Shown here piece by piece: positions 6,618 through 12,931 of a DNA stretch of 17,217 bases. The stretch covers positions 1-17,217 of the forward strand of contig JAFDWD010000577.1 of NCBI GenBank assembly GCA_018268695.1. The letters run 5' to 3'. This DNA comes from Actinomycetota bacterium. GTDB taxonomy: Bacteria > Actinomycetota > Thermoleophilia > Solirubrobacterales > 70-9. The notes beneath the pieces are model-generated. The model did not search any database. It had not been told where the DNA came from and worked only from the letters and a program-made list of their open reading frames with translations. Numbering within the stretch: position 1 is the stretch's first letter; every line of letters begins with the position of its first letter. A program made the position numbers and the translations under genes.

Positions 6618-7472
6618 TCAGGCACTTGCGCCCACCTGATTTGCCTGCCCGATGGCTGCCCGGCAGTCGGTGACCAATTGCTTGAGATCCGCCGCCTTAA
6701 AACGGTCGAGCTCGGGATCGGCACCGGTCGCCACGACCTGCACCTCGCCAGCCTTGGCGCCGCTCTCGCGGGCGATGAACTGAGTTAGCCGCGCAAGGCC
6801 GACGTAATTCCCAAACCCACGCTCGATCAAGAACTGATTCCGATAGGTGGCGTTCAGGTTCACACGATCATCCACCAGAGTCAGACTGATGTGGCTCAGG
6901 CACGGGAAGCTGCCGATCGCCTTGTCATTGAACGGCGATTGGATCCGAAGGTCGGCATCTTCGAAATGGCTAGCGCCGAGCTCGTAGCTGCTCCGCCGAT
7001 GGCCGCTGGACCTCTGGGTGCGGAGCCGCTGGATATAGAAATCCAGTTGATTCCATCGGCCGTCTGCGCTCAGCAGCTCGCGCTGCTTGCGGGGGAGACC
7101 GTTGGTCCCTCCGGTCGCTACCGGGTAAGAGATGAGCCTGTTGAAATAAGTCTCCTTGTCGTTCCCTCGGCCCGTTCGCTGGTGGATACGCATGCTCATT
7201 CCATAGCTCTCGTACAGCCGGGATGCAGCTTCCTCGCCAAGCTCAGGGGAGTAAAGATCTTCAGGGAAGATCGTGTTGACGACGGTCTGCAGTTCTTGCA
7301 TTCCATGAGCGACCAGGAACCCGTCGATCACCTCCCACGGAGCAGACCCCGGCTCATAGGTTGCTGGGAATGCCACGTTCAGGTGAAAGCTCTTGTCTGC
7401 TTTCTCCAAAAGGAACTCCATGGCCCCAACCCATGCCTCGCCCAGACTTCCGCGCTGAATCAGGTCAGCCAT
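6618..7472 (-). CDS. Thymidylate-synthase-family protein, possible pyrimidine hydroxymethylase
   Basis: The protein has 284 residues. The C-terminal half keeps the TS core in order: the FPCLSHISLTL strand with the nucleophile at Cys191, NATYRNQ with the phosphate-binding Arg at 211, and GNYVGLARLTQFIA, whose Asn222 aligns with the Asn that reads the pyrimidine ring in dUMP enzymes (Asp in dCMP hydroxymethylases). The N-terminal half is divergent. Retention of Cys, Arg and Asn suggests an active enzyme on a dUMP-like substrate, either methylating it or making 5-hydroxymethyl-dUMP as in phages with hypermodified thymine. The hypermodification-type protein later in the operon favours the latter. 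GGAG lies 6 bases before the ATG. The upstream small ORF overlaps its start by 8 bases. It is too divergent to be taken as the host ThyA. Confidence 0.72.
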   Translation of the reverse strand: MADLIQRGSLGEAWVGAMEFLLEKADKSFHLNVAFPATYEPGSAPWEVIDGFLVAHGMQELQTVVNTIFPEDLYSPELGEEAASRLYESYGMSMRIHQRTGRGNDKETYFNRLISYPVATGGTNGLPRKQRELLSADGRWNQLDFYIQRLRTQRSSGHRRSSYELGASHFEDADLRIQSPFNDKAIGSFPCLSHISLTLVDDRVNLNATYRNQFLIERGFGNYVGLARLTQFIARESGAKAGEVQVVATGADPELDRFKAADLKQLVTDCRAAIGQANQVGASA

Positions 7473-7779
7473 CAGATTCTCCTTCTGTTTCAGTCAGGCG
7501 GCGTTCAATCATTGCCTCGAGCCCATTGAGCGAGGTCAGGTTTTTCCTGGTCTGATCCTCAACTCGCACGAGGCCGTCCCGATCGAGAGCGACCTCGAGA
7601 TATCCCACAACCGCCTGTCCCACTTTGGAGTCGATCTTAAGGTCCCCCTTCTCGGCGACTTCAGCCGAAACGACGCTCTGCTCCTTGTTTCTGACGTAAG
7701 CGATTTTCTCGATGAGAGTGTCTCTGATGTGTGCTATTTGAACCGCCGCCTCCAGCAGTTTGTACGATTTTCGTACAGC
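7465..7779 (-). CDS. Small protein at the head of the operon; start codon unclear
   Basis: My translation of this minus frame is open from just after a TAA (7780-7782) to a TGA at 7465-7467. It gives up to about 104 codons, with a plausible coding sequence that includes VGQAVVGYLEVALDRDG and ends LNGLEAMIERRLTETEGESDG. It overlaps the TS-like ATG by 8 bases, as in a coupled operon. There is no ATG before the internal Met near the C-terminus. A GTG at 7623 gives 52 residues but lacks a ribosome site, while a GGAGG near 7751 is followed only by non-standard codons such as ATA. It could start at a rare codon or be the remnant of a longer gene. I do not recognise the product. Confidence 0.4.
   Translation of the reverse strand, partial: AVRKSYKLLEAAVQIAHIRDTLIEKIAYVRNKEQSVVSAEVAEKGDLKIDSKVGQAVVGYLEVALDRDGLVRVEDQTRKNLTSLNGLEAMIERRLTETEGESDG
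7761..7777. promoter_or_regulatory. Perfect 17-bp palindrome, candidate XRE operator
   Basis: TGTACGATTTTCGTACA has two perfect 7-base half-sites (TGTACGA/TCGTACA) separated by 3 bases. It lies at the head of the minus-strand operon, directly next to the predicted promoter. Size and symmetry suit a dimeric Cro/C1-type regulator, and the only such regulator on the island is encoded in this operon. Confidence 0.6.
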
Positions 7780-7806
7780 TTATCAGACGCTCAAAATATC
7801 GGCCAA
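7777..7806 (-). promoter_or_regulatory. Candidate promoter of the minus-strand operon
   Basis: On the minus strand, TTGGCC (7801-7806) and TAAGCT (7777-7782) are 18 bases apart, giving a fair -35 box and a TANNNT -10 box. The predicted start of transcription is near 7770, inside the palindrome at 7761-7777, so bound repressor would block initiation. Confidence 0.4.
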
Positions 7807-8040
7807 AGCTCGAAACGGATGCAGCGCGCCGTCGGCAAGGCACAATGCCCCCGTGGCCGGGGAGAGCTGCCATCGCGAAGGCCACCGAGGATCTGGTTGG
7901 CGATCGTGCGGCGCGAACGCAGCTCTGGCCTTGCAGCAAGTGAGGAAGGAACCGCCCGGAATCGACGCCTATCGCCGACGGTTTGGGCACTAGTGCCCAA
8001 AATCGGTCGCAATGAGGAGCGCGGTTAGAACGAGCGGCCG
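7807..8040. other. Non-coding right end of the island
   Basis: No gene is supported here; open frames on both strands have poor composition and overlap one another. It holds the palindrome at 7982-8001, and from about 8002 onward it aligns without gaps to the sequence at the window start. Confidence 0.5.
7982..8001. repeat. Perfect 20-bp palindrome, right end of island
   Basis: TTTGGGCACTAGTGCCCAAA is a perfect palindrome. Its GGGCACT/AGTGCCC arms are the same as those of the gapped inverted repeat at 241-267 inside the left end. The position 72 bases from the attachment repeat suits a recombinase arm site; a regulator site is also possible. Confidence 0.6.
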
Positions 8041-8060
8041 AAACGCGAAACGGCGCGTTT
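8041..8060 (-). terminator. Terminator-like hairpin downstream of the intact tRNA-Ala
   Basis: AAACGCG (8041-8047) and CGCGTTT (8054-8060) pair perfectly over 7 bases around a 6-base loop, 18 bases past the tRNA 3' end. It corresponds in position to the hairpin at 30-62 but has a different stem, and the island carries it. The T run after it is short, so termination may be weaker. Confidence 0.45.
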
Positions 8061-8072
8061 GCAGGAGGTTCC

Positions 8073-8120
8073 AGTCGATGGAGCTAGGCGGATTCGAACC
8101 GCCGACCTCCTGGGTGCGAT
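8073..8120. repeat. Right attachment repeat of the island
   Basis: These 48 bases are identical to 75-122 and form the 3' half of the intact tRNA-Ala plus 6 downstream bases. The repeat ends at base 32 of the tRNA, the first base of the anticodon loop. Confidence 0.85.
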
Positions 8121-8151
8121 CCAGGCGCTCTGCCAGCTGAGCTATAGCCCC
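8079..8151 (-). tRNA. tRNA-Ala, anticodon CGC
   Basis: The gene is 73 bases with A73 and no encoded CCA. The acceptor stem GGGGCTA/TAGCTCC contains the G3-U70 pair that identifies alanine tRNAs. The anticodon stem CCTGG/CCAGG encloses ATCGCAC, placing CGC (8116-8118) at positions 34-36 to read GCG codons. The T arm and D arm are normal. A possible -10 (TACAAA, complement of 8163-8168) lies 11 bases upstream. It is the integration site of the island, which keeps it intact. Confidence 0.95.
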
Positions 8152-8292
8152 GTAATGCCCGATTTGTAGGGGAAACCTGCTTTGGGACGGGTGGGTACAG
8201 GGGCGGAGTGTAGCGGGGATGTGAGGGGATATAGGTCGATGTGCGCTGGGATGCGCCACTCCGGACGGTCGGAGTGGCGCGGGGCATCCGGG

Positions 8293-8793
8293 TTAGGAGG
8301 GGATCCCGGGCGGGCCGATGATGTCGATGCCGAATTGGGCGGCCGTGGCGGTCAGGGCGGCGACATCGGGGGGCGAGGTGGGGGCGGGCGGGATCTCGAG
8401 GCGGCCAGCGGGCTCGCCGACCGCGCGGATGAAGTTCTCGAATCCGGCCGGTTCGGCGGCGAGGAGGAAGCGGGCCTCCTCGGAGCTGACCAGGAAGGTG
8501 TGGGGGATTCCCTTCGGGCCGAAGACGAAGGTTCCGGCCGGGGCGACGACCGTATCGCCGCCGATCCAGAAGGTGAGCTCGCCCTCGATGACGTAGAACC
8601 ACTCGTCCTCGCGGCTGTGGACGTGGAGCGGAGAGCCGGAGCCCTGCGGCGCGAGCTGCTCGATCACGGCAACCGAGCCGTCGGTGGTCTCCGTGGCCGC
8701 CTTGACGGTGGCGAGGGAGCCGAGGAACCAGATGGCCTCTTCCTCGCCGGGACGGGCGACGATCGGGGCAAGCTGGTGGGTGCTGGTGTTCAT
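8293..8793 (-). CDS. Cupin-domain protein, quercetin dioxygenase-like
   Basis: The protein has 166 residues and a single cupin barrel. Motif 1 is PLHVHSREDEWFYVIEG, with metal ligands His57, His59 and Glu64. Motif 2 is PKGIPHTFLV, with His98. It would bind one divalent metal in a beta-barrel; the family ranges from dioxygenases to isomerases and sensors, so the reaction cannot be named. AAAGGA about 9 bases upstream is a good ribosome site. It is divergent from the GAF-LuxR gene across 123 bases and may be its target. G+C content marks it as chromosomal, beyond the island. Confidence 0.88.
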   Translation of the reverse strand: MNTSTHQLAPIVARPGEEEAIWFLGSLATVKAATETTDGSVAVIEQLAPQGSGSPLHVHSREDEWFYVIEGELTFWIGGDTVVAPAGTFVFGPKGIPHTFLVSSEEARFLLAAEPAGFENFIRAVGEPAGRLEIPPAPTSPPDVAALTATAAQFGIDIIGPPGIPS

Positions 8794-8827
8794 GTCTTCT
8801 TTCCTTTCTCTCGTGGTCGGAAGTGAG

Positions 8828-8874
8828 TCACGTGAGCCTCGCGCCCCGGGGTCCCCGATCCCATCCCTGGGGAC
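8828..8874. promoter_or_regulatory. Dyad symmetries between the cupin and LuxR genes
   Basis: The divergent intergenic region holds an 8-base palindrome TCACGTGA (8828-8835) and a GTCCCC (8851-8856) / GGGGAC (8869-8874) inverted repeat. These may be regulator sites serving both genes; G+C-rich sequence yields such dyads by chance, so confidence is low. Confidence 0.3.
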
Positions 8875-8904
8875 GGGGATATTTCGCGCAGGTGGGCGCG
8901 GCGC

Positions 8905-8910
8905 GATAAT
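8905..8910 (+). promoter_or_regulatory. Candidate -10 box of a leaderless LuxR-type gene
   Basis: GATAAT matches TATAAT at five of six positions and lies exactly 6 bases before the ATG at 8917, so transcription would begin at or next to the start codon. No clear -35 box is visible. Confidence 0.45.
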
Positions 8911-8916
8911 CGACGG

Positions 8917-10080
8917 ATGCGAGAGCCGGAGTGGTCGTCTGACCGGCTGAAGAGCGAGATCGCCGTGCTCGGGGAGCGCGGACTGTCACGCGAGGATTAC
9001 TTCGGCGAGCTGGGGCCGCGGCTGCGCCGCGCGATCCCCAGCGATGCCGGCTGCTGGCACACCATCGATCCGCAGACCCTTCTGCTGACCAGCGACGAAC
9101 CCCGGGAGCTGATCGACCGCGGCGTCCTGACGCCCGAGGCGGCCGCGGCCGCGGGCGAGGTGATCGTCCGTGGCGAGTACCTGGACGAGGACCACAACAC
9201 CTTCGCCGCCCTCGCCGCTCGCCGGGTCCCGGTCGGCATCCTCGCCGAGACGACCCGCGGCCGCCCGGAGCGCAGCGTCCGCTACCGGGAGTTGCTCGAG
9301 CCCGCAGGGATCCCTCACGAGCTGCGCGCCGCTTTCGTCGTGCGGGGACGGGTGTGGGGCGCCGTCCACCTCGCCAGGCGCGCCGAGAGCGGTGCCTTCG
9401 AGCGCCGTGACGCCGAGGTCCTGGCCCAGGTCGTCCCGGCGATCGCGGCAGGCATTCGCGGCTCACTCCGCTTCGATGCCGCCCGGCGCGCGACCGGCGC
9501 CGAAGCTCCCGGCCTGATCGTCCTCGGCGCCGCCGACGAGGTGGAGATGGTGACGCCGCCGGCCCTGCCCCTGCTCGCGTCGCTCGGTGCCGAGGGGATC
9601 GAGTCGGGACGCGGAGGCCTGCCCGCGGGCGTTCGGGCCCTTGCCTCGTTCCTGCGCCGCGAGCGCGCCGGGCAGGCCGACGGCGCGCACGTCGTCACCG
9701 TGCCCGCCGCCGATGGTTGGGTGACCCTGCACGCCTCGAAGCCGGACCCGCTCGGGCAGCGGATCGCCATCGTGATCGAACCGGCCACCGGCCCGCGGGC
9801 GGCGACCGTGCGCCTCGAGGCCCACGGCGCGACCGCGCGCGAGCGTGAGGTGGCGACGTTGATCGCCCGCGGACTCGGCAACCCGGAGATCGCCGAGGCG
9901 CTCGTCCTCTCCCCGCATACCGTGCAGGACCACGTGAAGAGCCTGTTCGAGAAGCTCGGCGTCACCTCCCGCCAGGAGCTCGTCGCCCGTGTCTTCCTCG
10001 ATGAGTACCTGCCCGAGGTCGAACGGCGGACGCCGCTCACCTCACACGGGCGCTTCGAGGTCGCGCCCGGAGCCGACTAG
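8917..10080 (+). CDS. GAF-domain LuxR-family transcriptional regulator
   Basis: The protein has 387 residues. Residues 15-185 look like a GAF-type sensor domain ending AFVVRGRVWGAVHLAR and a helix that begins FERRDAEVLAQVVPAI. Residues 304-362 are a LuxR/FixJ helix-turn-helix: REREVATLIARGLGNPEIAEAL, then SPHTVQDHVKSLFEKLGV. There is no receiver domain, so it is probably controlled by a ligand or redox state rather than phosphorylation. It is divergent from the cupin gene and ends 6 bases before the convergent ligase stop. The ATG at 8917 follows a -10-like box with no room for a leader. Confidence 0.9.
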   Translation: MREPEWSSDRLKSEIAVLGERGLSREDYFGELGPRLRRAIPSDAGCWHTIDPQTLLLTSDEPRELIDRGVLTPEAAAAAGEVIVRGEYLDEDHNTFAALAARRVPVGILAETTRGRPERSVRYRELLEPAGIPHELRAAFVVRGRVWGAVHLARRAESGAFERRDAEVLAQVVPAIAAGIRGSLRFDAARRATGAEAPGLIVLGAADEVEMVTPPALPLLASLGAEGIESGRGGLPAGVRALASFLRRERAGQADGAHVVTVPAADGWVTLHASKPDPLGQRIAIVIEPATGPRAATVRLEAHGATAREREVATLIARGLGNPEIAEALVLSPHTVQDHVKSLFEKLGVTSRQELVARVFLDEYLPEVERRTPLTSHGRFEVAPGAD

Positions 10081-10086
10081 ACCTCG

Positions 10087-11706
10087 TCAGTGGCTGGTCG
10101 GGCGGGCGGCCAGCGCCTTCAGGGCCCGCTTGTCGACCTTTTCGCCGGCGGAGCGGGGCATGGCGTCGACGAGGATGAGGCGCTCGGGGAGCCACTCGCG
10201 GCTGACGCCGCGGGCGTCGAGGTGGGAGATGAGGCCCTCGAGGGTGAGGGAGGCGCCGGGGGTGAGCTGGGCGCAGAGGCAGACTTTCTCGCCGAAGACG
10301 GGGTCAGGGGTGGGGACGGCGGCGGCGATGGCGATGGCCGGGTGGGTGGAGGCCTCGGCCTCGACCGCGACGGCGCTGATGTTCTTGCCGCCCCTGATGA
10401 TGAGATCGGAGGCGCGGCCGGTGAGGCGGAGGTAGCCGTCGTCGCCGATCGTCGCGAGGTCGCCGCTCAGCATCCAGCCGTCGGCGTTGCGCAGTTGCGC
10501 GTTCGCCTCCTCGTCGCCGTAGTAGCCGAGGCAGCCGGTGGGCCCGCGGGTGGCGACCTGGCCGGGGCCGCCGCCTGCGGTGACGTCTTCCTCGCCGTCG
10601 TAGAGGCGGACGTTCATCGAGCCGATCGGGCGCCCCGCGGTGCCGAGGCGCAGGTCGTCGGGGTCGCGGTGGCCGGTGACGCTGATCGCGCCGTTCTCGT
10701 TCGAGCCGTAGAACTGGAGGACGTGGGCGCCGCTGGTCGCCTCGAACCTCGCGGCCGCCTCCGTCGAGACCGCCTCGCCGCCGGTGAAGACGGTGCGCAG
10801 GGGGCCGAGGTCGCGCCGCGGGAAGGTCGGCGAGCCGAGCATCATCATCATCTGGGTGGTGACGCAGGCGAGGAAGGTGACGCCGTGGGCCTCGATCAGC
10901 TCGAGCATCCGCTCGACCTCGAAGCGCTCCATCAGGACCACCGGGCAGCCGAGGATCGCGGGGACGAAATGGGCGCTCCAGAGGCCGAACCCGTAGGGGC
11001 TCGGGACCGCGGAGAGGACGACCTCCTCGGCGGTGAGCTCACCCGCCTCGATCGCCATCCGGGCGAAGCTGAACCAGCGGTTCTGGTTGTGGACCACGCA
11101 CTTCGGCAGCCCGGTCGTCCCCGAGGTCGAGTTGATCAGGTAGATGCCGTCGGGACCGAGTGGGGCGGCCGGCGCCGCGGGGGGTGGGGGAGCGTCGCCG
11201 TCGAGGGTCGCGGCCGCCAGGCCGTCGGCGGCGAGGTCGGGGAGGACCAGGGCGCGAAGCTCGGCCAGGCCGTCGGCCCGCAGGCCCTCGTCGAGCTCCG
11301 ACACCGGCGCACGGCCGAAGGTGTCGTGGGTGATCACCGCGGCCGCCCCGGTGCGGCGCAGCACGTGGGCGATCTCGCGCATCCCGGAGCGGGAGGCGAT
11401 CGCGACGATCGGGTGCCCGGCGCGCTCGCAGGCGAGGTAGGCGACGTGCACACTCGGGCCGTCCGGCAACAGCACCGCGAGCGGTGCCCCGGGCTCGAAG
11501 TCGGCCCCGGCGAGGAGCCCTGCGAGCTCCGTCCCGAGACCGTCGTAACGGCTCCAGGACAAGCTCCCGCCGTCGCCGACCAGCGCCGGTGCCGCACCCA
11601 GCCGGGCCGCGTTCGCGGCGACGAGGTCGCTCAGCGTCCCCGAGCCCCACTCTCCTTCGGCGCGGTAGCGTTCGACGTCCGCGCGCGGGTGGAACGGGAT
11701 CGCCAT
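10087..11706 (-). CDS. Acyl-CoA ligase (class I adenylate-forming enzyme)
   Basis: The protein is 539 residues from the ATG at 11706, preceded by GGAGGAGGAG; the frame stays open to 11805, but that part would cross the operator and the divergent gene start. It has the full AMP-binding signature: NSTSGTTGLPKCVVH (P-loop), YGSNENGAI, LSGDLATIGDDGYLRLTGR, RGGKNIS and the catalytic Lys in GEKVDKRALK. It activates a carboxylic acid to acyl-AMP and then acyl-CoA; the acid is unknown. It is closely related in layout to the ligase at 14760-16439. It is divergent from the dehydrogenase at 11772 across a KstR2-like site, which suggests shared control. Confidence 0.92.
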   Translation of the reverse strand: MAIPFHPRADVERYRAEGEWGSGTLSDLVAANAARLGAAPALVGDGGSLSWSRYDGLGTELAGLLAGADFEPGAPLAVLLPDGPSVHVAYLACERAGHPIVAIASRSGMREIAHVLRRTGAAAVITHDTFGRAPVSELDEGLRADGLAELRALVLPDLAADGLAAATLDGDAPPPPAAPAAPLGPDGIYLINSTSGTTGLPKCVVHNQNRWFSFARMAIEAGELTAEEVVLSAVPSPYGFGLWSAHFVPAILGCPVVLMERFEVERMLELIEAHGVTFLACVTTQMMMMLGSPTFPRRDLGPLRTVFTGGEAVSTEAAARFEATSGAHVLQFYGSNENGAISVTGHRDPDDLRLGTAGRPIGSMNVRLYDGEEDVTAGGGPGQVATRGPTGCLGYYGDEEANAQLRNADGWMLSGDLATIGDDGYLRLTGRASDLIIRGGKNISAVAVEAEASTHPAIAIAAAVPTPDPVFGEKVCLCAQLTPGASLTLEGLISHLDARGVSREWLPERLILVDAMPRSAGEKVDKRALKALAARPTSH

Positions 11707-11746
11707 CTCCTCCTCCGGCACGACCGGGATCTTAGCTGGCTTCCCA

Positions 11747-11760
11747 AGCAAGCGCTTGGT
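11747..11760. promoter_or_regulatory. KstR2-like operator in the divergent ligase/dehydrogenase promoter
   Basis: AGCAAGCGCTTGGT fits AnCAAGnnCTTGnT, the pattern I recall for KstR2, a TetR repressor of actinobacterial acyl-CoA and steroid ring catabolism. The 17-mer CAAGCGCTTGGTATGTT starting here recurs exactly at 16453. The site directly abuts the -10 box of the plus-strand gene, a position suited to repression. Confidence 0.7.
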
Positions 11761-11765
11761 ATGTT
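11760..11765 (+). promoter_or_regulatory. Candidate -10 box of a leaderless dehydrogenase operon
   Basis: TATGTT (TANNNT type) lies 6 bases before the GTG at 11772, so the transcript probably begins at the start codon. No Shine-Dalgarno sequence is present. Confidence 0.5.
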
Positions 11766-11771
11766 CTGAAC

Positions 11772-12929
11772 GTGGACCTACGACCCACCGCCGCCGACGA
11801 AGCATTCCGCCAGGAGGTCCGTGAGTGGCTGGCCGAGCACCTGGTCGGCGAGTTCGCCGAGCTGGGCGGGGCGGGCGGCCCGGGGCGCGAGCACGAGGGC
11901 TTCGAGGTCCGCCTCGCCTGGGAGCGGGAGCTCGGCGAGGGCGACTGGATCGGCCTCGACCTGGCGCCCGAGCACGGTGGCCGCGGCGCCGGCCTCGACC
12001 GCCAGGTGATCTGGGCCGAGGAGTACGCCCGCGCCGGGGCGCCCGCGCGCGTCAACCACATGGGCGAGCACCTGCTGGCGCCGACCATCGCCCACTTCGG
12101 CACCGACGCCCAGCGCGAGCGCTTCCTGCCGCCGATCCTGCGCGGCGAGGAGCTTTGGTGCCAGGGCTACTCGGAGCCCGGCGCCGGCTCCGACCTCGCC
12201 GCGGTCCGCACCCGAGCGCGCCTCGACGGCGACCGGTGGCGGATCGACGGGCAGAAGGTCTGGACCTCGCTGGCGATGCACGCCGACTGGTGCTTCGCGG
12301 TGGTCCGCTCGGAGCCCGGCTCGGAGCGCCACCGCGGCCTGTCCTACCTGCTCGTGCCGATGCGTCAGCCCGGGATCGAGATCCGCCCGATCGTCCAGAT
12401 CACCGGTACCTCCGAGTTCTCCGAGGTCTTCTTCGAGGACGCGACCACCGATGCCGACAACGTGGTCGGCGAGCCGGGTGAAGGGTGGAAGGTGGCGATG
12501 GGGACGCTCGGCTTCGAGCGCGGCGTCGCCACGCTGGCCCAGCAGATCGGCTTCGGCCGCGAGCTCGACGCGGTGATCGCGACGGCGCGGGAGACCGGCG
12601 CGATCGAGGACCCGGAGATCGCCGCTCGCCTGGTCGACGCCTGGATCGAGCTGCGGACGATGCGCTACCAGGCGCTCCGCTCGCTGAGCGACGGGCAGCC
12701 GGTCTCGGCCTCGATGTCGAAGCTCCTCTGGGGCCCCTGGCACCGGCGGCTCGGCGAGCTGGCGATCGACGTGCGGGGCGCCGACGCCACCCGGATCGAG
12801 GCGCCCTACACGCTCGACGGCGACCAGGCCCTCTTCCTCTACACCCGTGCCGACACCATCTACGCCGGCTCGGACGAGATCCAGCGCAACATCATCAGCG
12901 AGCGGATGCTCGGGTTGCCGAGGGGCTGA
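11772..12929 (+). CDS. Acyl-CoA dehydrogenase, first subunit
   Basis: The protein is 385 residues with a GTG start. It is a standard acyl-CoA dehydrogenase: helical N-domain, YSEPGAGSDLAAVRTRA in the beta domain, QKVWTSLAMHADW, and the C-terminal SDEIQRNIISERMLG flavin-binding helix. It would oxidise the alpha-beta bond of an acyl-CoA using FAD. A second, shorter dehydrogenase follows after 2 bases; in actinobacterial steroid and side-chain catabolism such adjacent pairs form alpha2beta2 complexes (FadE/ChsE type). That pairing, the KstR2-like operator and flanking CoA ligases suggest a non-standard acyl substrate rather than ordinary fatty acids. Confidence 0.92.
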   Translation: MDLRPTAADEAFRQEVREWLAEHLVGEFAELGGAGGPGREHEGFEVRLAWERELGEGDWIGLDLAPEHGGRGAGLDRQVIWAEEYARAGAPARVNHMGEHLLAPTIAHFGTDAQRERFLPPILRGEELWCQGYSEPGAGSDLAAVRTRARLDGDRWRIDGQKVWTSLAMHADWCFAVVRSEPGSERHRGLSYLLVPMRQPGIEIRPIVQITGTSEFSEVFFEDATTDADNVVGEPGEGWKVAMGTLGFERGVATLAQQIGFGRELDAVIATARETGAIEDPEIAARLVDAWIELRTMRYQALRSLSDGQPVSASMSKLLWGPWHRRLGELAIDVRGADATRIEAPYTLDGDQALFLYTRADTIYAGSDEIQRNIISERMLGLPRG

Positions 12930-12931
12930 GC

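Larger units (their letters stand above)
75..8120. mobile_element. tRNA-Ala-integrated genomic island of about 8 kb without an integrase
   Basis: The 48-bp direct repeats at 75-122 and 8073-8120 bound a block with visibly lower G+C than the chromosomal genes to the right. The intact tRNA is at the right end and the truncated copy at the left, as expected when an element restores the tRNA it enters. Cargo is two convergent operons concerned with nucleotide or DNA-base chemistry and regulated proteolysis. No integrase, excisionase, relaxase, replication gene or transposase is visible. It is either a decayed element, a satellite moved by an integrase in trans, or one part of a larger tandem array. 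Confidence 0.8.

Noticed and set aside
7465..7600. Small ORF as an acyl carrier protein for the AcpS-like enzyme (LTSLNGLEAMIERRL resembles the DSL helix of ACPs)
   Set aside because: The Asp before the Ser is missing, the preceding stretch looks like beta hairpin rather than ACP helix I, and the protein ends where helices III and IV should be.
10090..11769. Long plus-strand open frame (559 codons) opposite the first acyl-CoA ligase
   Set aside because: It is an antisense shadow of a clear adenylate-forming enzyme in G+C-rich DNA, with Gly/Asp/Ala-rich low-complexity translation and no domain motifs.
12485..12931. Upstream extension of the second acyl-CoA dehydrogenase
   Set aside because: The extra residues are the first dehydrogenase read out of frame (Arg/Ala/Gly-rich). 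MDFSFSEDQAEL at 12932 is the family N-terminus.
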